Shown one piece after another: positions 34,072-43,217 of a DNA stretch of 64,000 nt; position 1 is the first letter of the stretch, and every line of letters begins with the position of its first letter. The stretch is from the NCBI GenBank assembly GCA_002328415.1, contig DCXL01000004.1:479976-543975 (forward strand). Direction: 5' to 3'. Source of the DNA: Micavibrio sp. UBA2137. GTDB lineage: Bacteria > Pseudomonadota > Alphaproteobacteria > Micavibrionales > Micavibrionaceae. The translations under genes and the position numbers were made by a program. The notes under the pieces are model-generated. The model worked only from the letters and a program-made list of their open reading frames with translations, did not search any database and was not told the DNA's origin.

Positions 34072-35085
34072 CTATTTTGCGTGTCCCCAAAATCCCATCT
34101 GCGCATAAACATCGTTCATAATGGGGGATGCAATCGAACGTGCCTTGGCGCCACCTGCCTCCAGGATACGGTCAAGTTCACCCACATCAGACAAGAGTTC
34201 ATTCATACGGGAGTTAATCGGATCCAGTTTAGAAACCGCCAAATCGGCCAAAGCTGGCTTAAATTTCGAAAATTCCTGACCGCCATATTCTTCCAATACA
34301 TCAGCCACACTTTGGTCATTAAGCGCAGCATAGATAGAAATAAGATTGCGCGCCTCGGCACGGTCGCCAAAATCTTTCTCATCATTTGGAAGCGGGTCAG
34401 GGTCGGTCTTTGCCTTGCGGATTTTCTTGGCAATCGTATCCGCATCATCGGTGAAGTTAATGCGTGAGAGGTCGGACGCATCGGATTTTGACATCTTTGA
34501 TGTTCCATCACGCAAAGACATGACGCGTGTGCCCTCGCCCAATATCAGACTTTCGGGTAACGGGAAAAAATCATCTTCAAAGCGATGATTAAAGGTGGCG
34601 GCAATATCACGCGCAAGTTCCAGATGCTGGCGCTGATCATCACCTACGGGTACATGGGTTGCCTTGTAAATCAGAATGTCTGCCGCCATCAAAACAGGGT
34701 AGGCATATAATCCTAGCCCTGCCTTTTCAGCATTTTTACCAGCCTTATCCTTAAACTGTGTCATACGGTTTAATTTGCCCACTTGCGTCATTGTTGAGAG
34801 CGCCCACATAAGTTGTGAATGCTCGGGCACAGAGCTCTGCACGAAAATGGTCGAACGCTTTGGATCAATCCCAGCGGCAATATAGGCCGCGGCAATCTCG
34901 CGCGTGGATTGTTTCAACTTGGCAGGATCTTGGGGAACGGTGACTGCGTGCAGGTCCACAACACAGTAAAGACACTCTGCATCTTCCTCTTGAATCTTCA
35001 CCCAGTTCTTAAGCGCACCAAGATAATTTCCAAGATGAAGGTTATTTGTCGGCTGCATGCCTGAGAGAATGCGTTTGGTCGTCAT
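34072..35085 (-). CDS. trpS: Tryptophanyl-tRNA synthetase
   Basis: 337 residues; class Ic aminoacyl-tRNA synthetase. The HIGH-like motif is LHLGNYLGALKNW near residue 17 and the KMSKS loop is TSKMSKSDASDLSRI. VDLHAVTVPQDP and YPVLMAADILIYKATHVPVGDDQ are typical of the family. The length is normal. It starts 12 bases after the murJ stop in the common alphaproteobacterial murJ-trpS order. Confidence 0.97.
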   Translation of the reverse strand: MTTKRILSGMQPTNNLHLGNYLGALKNWVKIQEEDAECLYCVVDLHAVTVPQDPAKLKQSTREIAAAYIAAGIDPKRSTIFVQSSVPEHSQLMWALSTMTQVGKLNRMTQFKDKAGKNAEKAGLGLYAYPVLMAADILIYKATHVPVGDDQRQHLELARDIAATFNHRFEDDFFPLPESLILGEGTRVMSLRDGTSKMSKSDASDLSRINFTDDADTIAKKIRKAKTDPDPLPNDEKDFGDRAEARNLISIYAALNDQSVADVLEEYGGQEFSKFKPALADLAVSKLDPINSRMNELLSDVGELDRILEAGGAKARSIASPIMNDVYAQMGFWGHAK

Positions 35086-35097
35086 GTGTTCGTCCGT

Positions 35098-36639
35098 TTA
35101 TTTGCGTTTCAATAACAATTTAATGTCTTTGGCCTTTATAACGCCTGAGCCAAGGATAACAAGTGCGTAAGTGCAAAATCCAGCGCCAATTAAGATTATC
35201 AAATCAATAAATTTAGTTGCTTTACCCATATCAGGCAGGCTCACAAATCTATCAACACCATAAAGGACAGCGGCCATTGCCAGTGTTGCCCCCGTAGTTT
35301 TAAGCGCCCCTTTGATAAAGCGCATATCATAACGTGTGTAATCTTCCCCCCGCAGGTAAAAGGCGAGAAGCGCAATTTGTATCCATGCGACGCTTCCTGT
35401 GGCAAAGGCAATACCAGCGACACCAATTATGCGTGACAGGGTAAAGGCCAGTGCAATATTTAAAAGTGTAATAAAGATCGAGATTTTCACAGGAGTAGCC
35501 GTATTTTCCTTGGCCCAAAACGCCGTATTAAAGGTCTTAGACAGTACGTAGGGCGGCAAGCCAATGGCATAGCCCATAAGCACCAGCGCCGTCACACGTG
35601 TATCCTCGCTTGTAAACTCACCACGCTCAAACAATGTCTCAATCAAGGCTGTTGGAATAATAAACAAGGCCACCGCCGCGGGAAGTGCAAGCAAAAGGCT
35701 ATATTCCAGCGCGCGATTAAATAGATTTTTAGAATTCTCATGCGTCCCAGCCGCCAATGATTTGGAAAGCATGGGGAGAAGCGCCGTCCCAATAGCAATA
35801 CCAACCACACCCAAAGGTAACTGGTTCAGGCGGTCAGCATAATAAAGATAGGAAATCGCGCCCGCTGGCAAAAGCGAGGCAATAATCATATCAGCAAAAA
35901 GATTGATATGCATAACACCCGCACCCAATACACCCGGCCCCATCAGCTTGAAGAGCTTCTTGATACGTGGTGTGAATGCGGGACGTTCAAAATGAAACTT
36001 GATTTTATAACGTCCGAAAAAGGCCCAGACGAACATAAGCTGCAAAAAACCAGAGATCGAAATCCCCCACGCCATGGCATAGCCGATATTGATATTCATC
36101 CAGCTGCCGATAAGAATGGCGGCAATAATTGCCAAATTGAACAAGACTGGCGTCACTGCAAAGGGCGCAAAGCGATTATGGGCGTTGAGCATACCGCCAA
36201 GAAGTGCGGTCAGCGATATAAAGAACAGATACGGGAATGTAATACGTGCAAGCTCCACTGACAAAGGAAAACGTACCGCATCATCCTGAAATCCAGGCGC
36301 AATCAACGAAATCACCACAGGCATAAAAATCATGAAAAGTGCAGAAAAGAAAACCAGCCCAATACTCATGATGGAGGCCGAGCGCCCTGCAAATTGTGTG
36401 GCCTTCTCTTCTCCTTCCTCCTCAAGCGTGCGCGTGTAAAGCGGCACAAATGAGACACTAAAGGCACCTTCGGCGGTGACACGGCGGAACAGGTTGGGCA
36501 ACTTTAACGCCACAAAGAAGGCATCAGCCACGGGCCCTGCCCCCAGAAAGGCGGCCGTTAACACATCACGGGCAAAGCCCGCAATACGGCTTAAAAATGT
36601 GAGTGAGGCAACAGTTGCCATAGCGTGAAATAATTTCAT
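35098..36639 (-). CDS. murJ: MurJ, lipid II flippase
   Basis: 513 residues with about 14 membrane helices; flips lipid II for peptidoglycan synthesis. The N-terminus SLTFLSRIAGFARDVLTAAFLGAG (in two parts) with ADAFFVALKLPNLFRRVTAEGAFS is a strong MviN/MurJ signature, including conserved charged residues of the central cavity. YLYYADRLNQLPLGVVGIAIGTALLP occurs in the middle. It heads the minus-strand run to tsaB and is divergent from ubiE, with only 58 bases between the starts. Confidence 0.96.
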   Translation of the reverse strand: MKLFHAMATVASLTFLSRIAGFARDVLTAAFLGAGPVADAFFVALKLPNLFRRVTAEGAFSVSFVPLYTRTLEEEGEEKATQFAGRSASIMSIGLVFFSALFMIFMPVVISLIAPGFQDDAVRFPLSVELARITFPYLFFISLTALLGGMLNAHNRFAPFAVTPVLFNLAIIAAILIGSWMNINIGYAMAWGISISGFLQLMFVWAFFGRYKIKFHFERPAFTPRIKKLFKLMGPGVLGAGVMHINLFADMIIASLLPAGAISYLYYADRLNQLPLGVVGIAIGTALLPMLSKSLAAGTHENSKNLFNRALEYSLLLALPAAVALFIIPTALIETLFERGEFTSEDTRVTALVLMGYAIGLPPYVLSKTFNTAFWAKENTATPVKISIFITLLNIALAFTLSRIIGVAGIAFATGSVAWIQIALLAFYLRGEDYTRYDMRFIKGALKTTGATLAMAAVLYGVDRFVSLPDMGKATKFIDLIILIGAGFCTYALVILGSGVIKAKDIKLLLKRK

Positions 36640-36697
36640 ATGTTATGTGATAGCATGCACAGCTTAAATGCACTAGAGAATGGAATGACGTACCCCC

Positions 36698-37447
36698 ATG
36701 AAAAATCCTGAAAAAGAATGGTTTGGTAATGAACGTGTCAGCGCATCCGAAAAGACACAAAAAGTCTTGGGTGTGTTTGAAAGTGTGGCCTCGCGCTATG
36801 ACATTATGAACGACCTGATGTCAGGCGGCGTACATCGCCTGTGGAAAGACCGCCTTATCCGCATGATCCGCCCGAAGGCGCATGAGCGTTTTCTGGATGT
36901 GGCTGGGGGCACTGGTGACATTGCCTTTCGATTGAAAGATGCGACCACCCCCGAAACAGAAATTACGATTTCTGACATTAACCCAGAAATGCTAGCCGAA
37001 GGGCAACGCCGCGCTATTGACAAAGGCTATCACGGGCAATTTGACTGGGTTGAGGCCAACGCTGAAAAGCTTCCCTTTAAAGCCAACAGCTTTGATGTTT
37101 ATACAATCGCCTTTGGACTGCGCAATGTCACACATATAGATAAGGCGTTAGCAGACGCATATCGCGTACTCAAACCTGGCGGACGATTCTTCTGTCTTGA
37201 GTTCTCACACGTAAAAGACCCCTTTCTTGCCAAAGTCTATGACATTTATTCAGAGAAGGTTATCCCACGCATTGGTAAGGTTGTCGCCAAAGATGCAGAC
37301 AGCTATCAATACCTTGTCGAAAGCATTCGCAAGTTCCCTAGACCCAAGGATTTAGCCACTCGCATGGAACAAGTTGGTTTCGAGAACGTTAGTTACAAGG
37401 CAATGTCATTGGGCATTGTATGCGTACATATAGGTTATAAATTTTAA
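36698..37447 (+). CDS. ubiE: UbiE, demethylmenaquinone/2-methoxy-6-polyprenyl-benzoquinol methyltransferase
   Basis: 249 residues; C-methyltransferase of ubiquinone synthesis. It has KVLGVFESVASRYDIMNDLMSGGVHRLWKD (in two parts, UbiE signature 1), the SAM loop FLDVAGGTGDIAFRL, ANAEKLPFKANSFDVYTIAFGLRNV, and the C-terminal YKAMSLGIVCVHIGYKF ending. In many alphaproteobacteria ubiE is followed by ubiB and coaBC. Here ubiB is absent and a small acidic protein gene lies between ubiE and coaBC. Confidence 0.96.
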   Translation: MKNPEKEWFGNERVSASEKTQKVLGVFESVASRYDIMNDLMSGGVHRLWKDRLIRMIRPKAHERFLDVAGGTGDIAFRLKDATTPETEITISDINPEMLAEGQRRAIDKGYHGQFDWVEANAEKLPFKANSFDVYTIAFGLRNVTHIDKALADAYRVLKPGGRFFCLEFSHVKDPFLAKVYDIYSEKVIPRIGKVVAKDADSYQYLVESIRKFPRPKDLATRMEQVGFENVSYKAMSLGIVCVHIGYKF

Positions 37448-37470
37448 TTTCTGACTAATCGTAATTTATC

Positions 37471-37499
37471 TTGCATTATGTCATATAAATCGTTATAAC
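37471..37499 (+). promoter_or_regulatory. Candidate promoter of the acidic membrane-anchored protein gene
   Basis: TTGCAT (37471-37476), a 17-base spacer and TATAAC (37494-37499) make a good sigma-70-type promoter by eye. With the terminator downstream it would make the gene at 37571 a separate transcript rather than part of ubiE-coaBC. Confidence 0.45.
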
Positions 37500-37570
37500 C
37501 TTTTTACTTTCAATATGTACTAAATGTGTATAAAAGAAGAAAAAGTTTAAACCTAAGAGGAGTGAAACAC

Positions 37571-37984
37571 ATGAATAAATCAACACTTACAGCTATCTCA
37601 GCTGCTGTTATCGTCGCAATTGCTGCTATCGGTTACTTCAGCAGTGATGAAAGCGCACAATACGGCCAGCTAGCTCCTGCTGCTGGTGAGATGGAAGCTG
37701 AAATGTCAGCTGAAACTCAAGAGCTACAAAACGAAGCTGCTGAAGCTTGGAATGAAGCTGAAGAAGCAACAATGGAAGCTGCTGAAGCAACAGGCGAAGC
37801 TGCTGTTGAAGCTAGAGAAGAAGCTAACGAAGCAATTGAAGAAGCTCAAGAAGCAACAGCTGAAGCTGAAGCAGAAATGCAAGCTGAAACTGAAGCAGAA
37901 ACTTCAATGGAAGAAACAGAGCAAGCATCAGGCGAAGCTTCAATGGAAACAGAAACAGAAACAGAAACATCAACTGAATACTAA
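37571..37984 (+). CDS. Small membrane-anchored Glu/Ala-rich protein
   Basis: 137 residues. An N-terminal hydrophobic segment (LTAISAAVIVAIAAIGYF) is followed by an almost pure Glu/Ala/Thr/Met region predicted to form one long acidic helix (many EAxEA units) and a terminal run of Glu-Thr dipeptides. The DNA shows repeated GAAGCT units. AGAGGAG at 37555-37561 precedes the ATG. With its own promoter and terminator it looks like a highly expressed envelope protein, perhaps a spacer. No family is recognised. It occupies the place where ubiB is usually found. Confidence 0.75.
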   Translation: MNKSTLTAISAAVIVAIAAIGYFSSDESAQYGQLAPAAGEMEAEMSAETQELQNEAAEAWNEAEEATMEAAEATGEAAVEAREEANEAIEEAQEATAEAEAEMQAETEAETSMEETEQASGEASMETETETETSTEY

Positions 37985-38008
37985 GTTTCTGAAACTGATA
38001 TAATTTTA

Positions 38009-38042
38009 AAACAGCCTTGCCATATCGCAGGGCTGTTTTTTT
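38009..38042 (+). terminator. Rho-independent terminator after the acidic protein gene
   Basis: AACAGCCTTGC (38009-38019) pairs with GCAGGGCTGTT (38027-38037 region) around the loop CATATC, an 11-bp stem with one G-U pair, followed by a run of T. Confidence 0.88.
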
Positions 38043-38084
38043 ATGTATTGGTTTTTGGGGGCTTTCTGGGCTATATAGTCAGAC

Positions 38085-39329
38085 ATGTTACAAGATAAAA
38101 CAGTTTTACTGATTATCAGTGGCGGGATTGCCGCCTATAAATCGCTTGAACTCATCCGTCTTCTGCGTAAAGAAGGTGCCAACGTGCGTCCTATCCTGAC
38201 CAATGGTGGAGCACAGTTTATTACCCCCTTAAGCGTAGCCTCATTAGCCGAACACGAGGTTTACACAGATCTCTGGTCACTTAAGGATGAAACCGAAATG
38301 GGGCATATCCGCTTAAGCCGTGAAGCCGACCTTGTTGTGATTGCACCAGCATCTGCTGATCTAATGGCCAAAATGGCGCAAGGGATTGCCAACGATCTAG
38401 CCTCAACCTGTCTAGCAGCCAACAATAAACCTGTTCTAATTGCGCCTGCGATGAATCAGGAAATGTGGGCCAACCCCGCCAATCAGGATAATTTGGAAAC
38501 ACTGCGTAACCGCGGGTATATGATATGTGGCCCTGCCGATGGTGAAATGGCGTGCGGTGAAACAGGCACAGGACGTATGATGGAGGCCACGCATATTCTT
38601 GCCGATATCAAATCGTTTTTCGCATATCAAAAGGCGCTCTCTGGTAAACGCGTTATTGTCACAAGCGGCCCTACCTATGAGCCGATTGACCCTGTGCGCT
38701 TCATTGGCAATCGCTCCTCTGGTAAGCAAGGTTTTGCCATTGCACAAGCCCTTATGCAGGCGGGCGCTGAGGTGCATTTGATTTCAGGCCCTGTATCAGT
38801 AAAGCCGCCTAAATGCACTACTTTTACGAGCGTGGAAACCGCAATTCAAATGGCTGAGGCTGTTGAGAACGCCCTACCTGCAGATATCTTTATTAGTGTT
38901 GCCGCCGTTTCAGACTGGCGCGCAGAAACGCAATCCTCGCAAAAGATTAAAAAGGATGGCTCACAGAAGATGCAGCTTAAACTTGCTGAAAATCCTGATA
39001 TCTTGCGCAGTGTCGCCACACATGCACAAAAGCGCCCTACCCTCGTCATTGGCTTTGCCGCCGAAACGCAAAATGCAGTTGAAAATGCGCAAGCCAAGCG
39101 CACCAAGAAGGCATGCGATTGGATACTGGCCAATGATGTCACCGAGAATAATTTTGGTGGGGACAATAACCACATTCATTTTATCACAAGCGATAACTCT
39201 ATATCCGATTGGGGACAGATGGGGAAAAAAGATATCGCACAGCGCCTTGTTGGGGCTATAATTGAATTCTGTAAAAAAGGAGAGAGTAAACATGACACAA
39301 GCACAGCAGAAAATCGTATCGCAAAGTAA
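38085..39329 (+). CDS. coaBC: CoaBC, bifunctional phosphopantothenoylcysteine decarboxylase/synthetase
   Basis: 414 residues; joins two steps of coenzyme A synthesis. The N-terminal flavin-dependent decarboxylase (CoaC) has ISGGIAAYKSLELIRLL with the active His region in GHIRLSREADLVVIAPASAD, and the substrate-clamp APAMNQEMWANPAN. The C-terminal synthetase (CoaB) begins near VIVTSGPTYEPIDPVRFIGN and has the NRSSGKQGFAIAQAL motif and KIKKDG loop. Its last 38 bases overlap dut. Confidence 0.96.
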   Translation: MLQDKTVLLIISGGIAAYKSLELIRLLRKEGANVRPILTNGGAQFITPLSVASLAEHEVYTDLWSLKDETEMGHIRLSREADLVVIAPASADLMAKMAQGIANDLASTCLAANNKPVLIAPAMNQEMWANPANQDNLETLRNRGYMICGPADGEMACGETGTGRMMEATHILADIKSFFAYQKALSGKRVIVTSGPTYEPIDPVRFIGNRSSGKQGFAIAQALMQAGAEVHLISGPVSVKPPKCTTFTSVETAIQMAEAVENALPADIFISVAAVSDWRAETQSSQKIKKDGSQKMQLKLAENPDILRSVATHAQKRPTLVIGFAAETQNAVENAQAKRTKKACDWILANDVTENNFGGDNNHIHFITSDNSISDWGQMGKKDIAQRLVGAIIEFCKKGESKHDTSTAENRIAK

Positions 39330-39786
39330 TACGAACGAGACACAAACAGCTGTTCGCATTAAAAAACTGGAACATGGCAAAACAATGGATTTGCCAGCCT
39401 ATGCCACAAAGCAATCTGCAGGCATGGATTTGATGGCCGCCATTGACGAGGCCGTTGTGATTGAGCCGGGCGAGCGTATGATTATTCCAACAGGGATTGC
39501 CATTGGTTTGCCTGATGGATTTGAGGCACAAATTCGTCCACGTTCAGGACTGGCTGCGAAATATGGTCTGACTGTTCTTAATACACCTGGCACCATTGAT
39601 GCCGATTATCGGGGCGAGATTAAGGTGATATTGGTGAATTTAAGCCAAGAAGCCTACACAGTTGAGAAACACGCACGTATTGCCCAGATGGTTATTGCAC
39701 GTTATGAACATGTGCATCTGACACATGTTGATTCCCTTGAGGACACAGAACGTGGCTCTGGTGGATTTGGATCAACTGGCGTTTAG
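39292..39786 (+). CDS. dut: dUTP diphosphatase
   Basis: 164 residues; hydrolyses dUTP to dUMP and keeps uracil out of DNA. The trimeric dUTPase motifs are all present: SAGMDLMAAID (motif 1), PRSGLAAKYGL (2), NTPGTIDADYRGEI (3), AQMVIARY (4) and the C-terminal RGSGGFGSTGV (5), which closes the active site. An N-terminal extension of about 20 residues precedes the core. The ATG at 39292 has GGAGAG upstream; the frame is open to 39262. It overlaps coaBC by 38 bases and is translationally linked. Confidence 0.96.
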   Translation: MTQAQQKIVSQSNTNETQTAVRIKKLEHGKTMDLPAYATKQSAGMDLMAAIDEAVVIEPGERMIIPTGIAIGLPDGFEAQIRPRSGLAAKYGLTVLNTPGTIDADYRGEIKVILVNLSQEAYTVEKHARIAQMVIARYEHVHLTHVDSLEDTERGSGGFGSTGV

Positions 39787-39818
39787 TCACTTTTTTCATT
39801 ATTCATATTAGATTTATC

Positions 39819-39856
39819 TTTACATCATATGTAAATATTGATAGCTCTATGTAAAT
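39819..39856. promoter_or_regulatory. Inverted and direct ATGTAAA repeats upstream of the gene at 39858
   Basis: TTTACAT (39819-39825), spacer CAT, ATGTAAA (39829-39835) form a 7-3-7 inverted repeat. A further direct copy ATGTAAAT begins at 39849, exactly 20 bases after the previous one, about two helical turns. The arrangement suits an operator with three half-sites. The third copy lies next to the ATG. Confidence 0.35.
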
Positions 39857-39857
39857 T

Positions 39858-40499
39858 ATGTATAGAACAGGGCGATATTCAGAGGGCGATCTATCAAAAA
39901 TCTTTCAAGCAGTCACAAAGCTTGAGGAATTTTTTGATCCTATTTTCTTTGTCAACAGAGGACGCGTGCACAGCGATGGCACAGTTCTGGCGACGTCTTC
40001 ATATAACAATGAAGGACGCCAGCTTATTGCCAGAGACTTCAACAAACTTGAGGCTTCTCTTAAACGCGTGCGCGGTTTGTTAGCGCTTAATGACAATGAG
40101 AATGAAGAAGGAACCCATCCACATGATATGCTCCTTGCCCTTTCTGATTTAACAAACTGCTTAGAAGGCTTTACTGACCCCCACCATCAAAAAGGCGGCG
40201 CAGGTTTTAGGTTTGAATCTGGATTTAGAATTTTGGCAAATTCAATCACAAACGATAGAAGACGTGAGACTCTTAAGAAAACTTATAGAGGTGGCATTCC
40301 AGATTTCTTTGAAACTGATAAGGTAAATCTGACAATTGCTTATATTAACTGGCTCAAAGATAATATTAAGCGTGCACAACGCATCACACGAGATGAAATT
40401 CAGCAATTACGAGGACATCACCAAGTGCTTGCAGACATCATTCACAAGGATGTGAATTTCGAAAGAGTTGTGAGCAAACAGGAAGTCTCCCTTCCATAA
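39858..40499 (+). CDS. Protein of unknown function
   Basis: 213 residues, mostly helical, with no signal peptide or membrane helix. It contains FFDPIFFVNRGRVHSDGTVLA near the N-terminus and a charged C-terminal half (WLKDNIKRAQRITRDEIQQL). I recognise no domain. It lies between dut and mutS with an intergenic region carrying repeated half-sites, so it may be a separately regulated gene rather than part of either. A possible insertion relative to relatives is inference only. Confidence 0.65.
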   Translation: MYRTGRYSEGDLSKIFQAVTKLEEFFDPIFFVNRGRVHSDGTVLATSSYNNEGRQLIARDFNKLEASLKRVRGLLALNDNENEEGTHPHDMLLALSDLTNCLEGFTDPHHQKGGAGFRFESGFRILANSITNDRRRETLKKTYRGGIPDFFETDKVNLTIAYINWLKDNIKRAQRITRDEIQQLRGHHQVLADIIHKDVNFERVVSKQEVSLP

Positions 40500-40526
40500 G
40501 CCCCTCCTCTTTTTGTAGAGTTGGGT

Positions 40527-43217
40527 ATGTCACAAAACACTGCCGTGAAATCAGCCGAGGATTACATTGCCGATGGTCATACGCCCATGATGGCGCAATA
40601 CCATATGCTCAAAGACGCCTATCCGGATTGCCTTTTATTTTACCGTATGGGTGATTTTTATGAGCTGTTTTATGAAGATGCAGAGATTGCGTCCCAAGTG
40701 CTTGATATTACACTCACCAAACGCGGCAAAACACAAGGCACAGATATTCCCATGTGCGGTGTCCCCCACCATTCACACGAACCCTATCTGGCCAAACTGA
40801 TTAAGGCAGGCCACAAGGTTGCCCTGTGCGAGCAAACAGAAACGCCTGCCGAGGCCAAGGAACGGAGTGGCTCTAAGGCACTTGTGAAGCGCGATATTGT
40901 ACGCGTCATCACCGCAGGAACATTGTTGGAAGATAATCTCCTTGATGCGAAATCCAATAACTTTATCGCCGCCCTTGCCATTGTAAATGGTCAATATGGA
41001 GTCTCATGGCTGGATATTTCAACAGGTGCCTTTTATGTGCAGGCCACAAAGCCTGATAATTTAGCTAATCTTCTGGACCGCATCGCACCAAGCGAACTTG
41101 TCTGCCCTTCTTCCTTTGCGCAACATCTCTCACAAAAAGTGCCTGATGCCCGTTTTGAGATTACATTGCAATCAGCAAGCCTGTTTGATGCACAAAATGC
41201 GCAACAACGCCTGCAAAACCTCTTTGGTGTGAAAACACTGGAGGGCTATGGTGCGTTTAGTCGCGCCGAAGTCACCGCCGCAGGTGTGTTGGTTGATTAT
41301 GTGGCGCGCACGCAAGTTGGGCAATTACCCTATTTGCAAACACCCCAACAAATGACCTCCAATATGGTCCTTGAGATTGATGGAGCCACGCGGCGTAATC
41401 TTGAGTTGACCCATACGCTTAATGGAGAGCGTAAAGGCTCGCTTCTTTGGGCGATTGATCGGACCGTCACACCCGCAGGCACACGTCTTTTAAGTGAACG
41501 TTTGGCCACCCCTTTAATGGTGAAGAAACAAATTGAAGCGCGTTTGAGCGATATTGATTTCTTTGTAGGACATTCGAAACTGCGCGGTGACGTGCGTGGT
41601 TTCCTGAAATCTATTCCCGACCTTGAACGGACACAAGCGCGCGTGCACTTAAACCGTGCCACACCACGCGACCTGCGTGCCATTGCAGACGGGTTGTTGC
41701 GTTGCGAGGATTTAAGTGGAGCGCTCTCCTCTCTTGAAAAAGACGTGCTTTCAGCGTTACGTGCGGACATCACCCTTTCAAAAGCACTCAAAGAGCTTGG
41801 GGATATACTTGCAAACGCAATTAAGGCCGAACCACCCGCCATAGCGCGCGAGGGCAACTTTATCGCCAAGGGCTATCATACAAAGCTGGATGAATTGCGA
41901 GGACTTCGTGATGAGAGCAAGCAGCTCATTGCCAAGCTACAGCATAAATATATTGAGATGAGTGGTATCGACCGTCTGAAAATAGCGTTTAATAACGTGC
42001 TTGGCTATTATATTGACGTGCCCGCAAAGAAGGCAGATGCGTTAATGGTTGATCATAAGAATACGAACGCTGACAATCCCTTTGTCCATCGCCAGACCTT
42101 GGCCAATTCCGTGCGCTTTACAACCCCTGAGCTTTCAGAACTTGAGCGTGATATATCCAGTGCGGCAGACAAGGCCATTGCCATTGAGCTATATCTGTTT
42201 GAACAGCTTTGCACGCAAGTAAGGGATTGCGCCTCAGAGCTTATGACCGTTGCGCGAGGACTTGCAGGGTTAGACGTTGCAAGTGCGCTTGCCGAACTGG
42301 CCATTGAAAATAATTATGCGCGCCCCACCCTCTCCGAGGACAAACGTTTTGACATTGTAAAAGGGCGCCACCCAGTTGTTGAGGCCGTTCTGAAACAAGA
42401 TGACAATTCACATTTCACTGCCAATGATTGCCAACTGGAAGACAAGCAGAAGCTCTGGATTTTAACGGGTCCGAATATGGCGGGTAAATCAACATTCCTG
42501 CGTCAAAATGCACTCATTGCTATCCTCGCCCAAATGGGAAGCTATGTCCCTGCGGAAAGCGCAGAGATTGGCGTGATTGATAAGATATTCTCTCGTGTGG
42601 GGGCGGCCGATGACCTGGCGCGCGGACGCTCAACCTTCATGGTCGAGATGGTTGAAACAGCCACCATTCTTAATCAGGCCACAGATAAATCATTGGTGAT
42701 ATTGGATGAAATCGGGCGCGGAACTGCAACCTTTGACGGGCTGTCCATTGCCTGGGCGTGTCTGGAGTATCTGCATGAAAATATCAAATGCCGCGGGCTT
42801 TTTGCAACGCATTACCACGAGCTAACACCTCTTTGTGAGACCTATACATCCCTTGCCCCCTTTGCCATGGCCATCCGCGAGTGGGAGGGCGAAATTATCT
42901 TTCTCCATGAAGTGCGCAAGGGCGCGGCCGATAAATCCTATGGGATACATGTGGCCAAGATTGCAGGTTTGCCAGCCCATGTCACAGCACGCGCCGAGCA
43001 GGTTTTGGAAACACTTGCTCAAGATAAGAAATCGGGCGGTAAAGGTAAAACAACAACCGCGGACTTGCCCCTCTTCTCTCAGGCTGCGCCTCCTGAAACT
43101 GTGAAGACAAAAAGCGCAGTCGAGGAGCGTTTAGAGAATATTTCACCCGATGATATGACCCCGCGCGAGGCACATGACATGCTTTACGCGCTCAAAGAGC
43201 TTTTAAAAGAAAAATAA
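40527..43217 (+). CDS. mutS: MutS, DNA mismatch repair protein
   Basis: About 896 residues. The N-terminal mismatch-recognition domain starts TPMMAQYHMLKDAYPDCLLF and includes FYRMGDFYELFYEDA with the conserved Phe-x-Glu type wedge. The connector and lever regions follow. The ATPase has Walker A in LTGPNMAGKSTFLRQ, Walker B LVILDEIGRGTATFDG and FATHYHEL. The C-terminal end has SPDDMTPREAHDMLYALKEL. A TTG at 40521 is an alternative; the ATG at 40527 is preferred. mutL is not in the window. It is convergent with the TerB-like genes. Confidence 0.97.
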   Translation: MSQNTAVKSAEDYIADGHTPMMAQYHMLKDAYPDCLLFYRMGDFYELFYEDAEIASQVLDITLTKRGKTQGTDIPMCGVPHHSHEPYLAKLIKAGHKVALCEQTETPAEAKERSGSKALVKRDIVRVITAGTLLEDNLLDAKSNNFIAALAIVNGQYGVSWLDISTGAFYVQATKPDNLANLLDRIAPSELVCPSSFAQHLSQKVPDARFEITLQSASLFDAQNAQQRLQNLFGVKTLEGYGAFSRAEVTAAGVLVDYVARTQVGQLPYLQTPQQMTSNMVLEIDGATRRNLELTHTLNGERKGSLLWAIDRTVTPAGTRLLSERLATPLMVKKQIEARLSDIDFFVGHSKLRGDVRGFLKSIPDLERTQARVHLNRATPRDLRAIADGLLRCEDLSGALSSLEKDVLSALRADITLSKALKELGDILANAIKAEPPAIAREGNFIAKGYHTKLDELRGLRDESKQLIAKLQHKYIEMSGIDRLKIAFNNVLGYYIDVPAKKADALMVDHKNTNADNPFVHRQTLANSVRFTTPELSELERDISSAADKAIAIELYLFEQLCTQVRDCASELMTVARGLAGLDVASALAELAIENNYARPTLSEDKRFDIVKGRHPVVEAVLKQDDNSHFTANDCQLEDKQKLWILTGPNMAGKSTFLRQNALIAILAQMGSYVPAESAEIGVIDKIFSRVGAADDLARGRSTFMVEMVETATILNQATDKSLVILDEIGRGTATFDGLSIAWACLEYLHENIKCRGLFATHYHELTPLCETYTSLAPFAMAIREWEGEIIFLHEVRKGAADKSYGIHVAKIAGLPAHVTARAEQVLETLAQDKKSGGKGKTTTADLPLFSQAAPPETVKTKSAVEERLENISPDDMTPREAHDMLYALKELLKEK

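Noticed and set aside
37686..38003. Lys/Leu-rich open frame overlapping the acidic protein gene
   Set aside because: It is the +1-frame reading of the GAAGCT-type repeats; the in-frame acidic protein has the signal segment and ribosome binding site.
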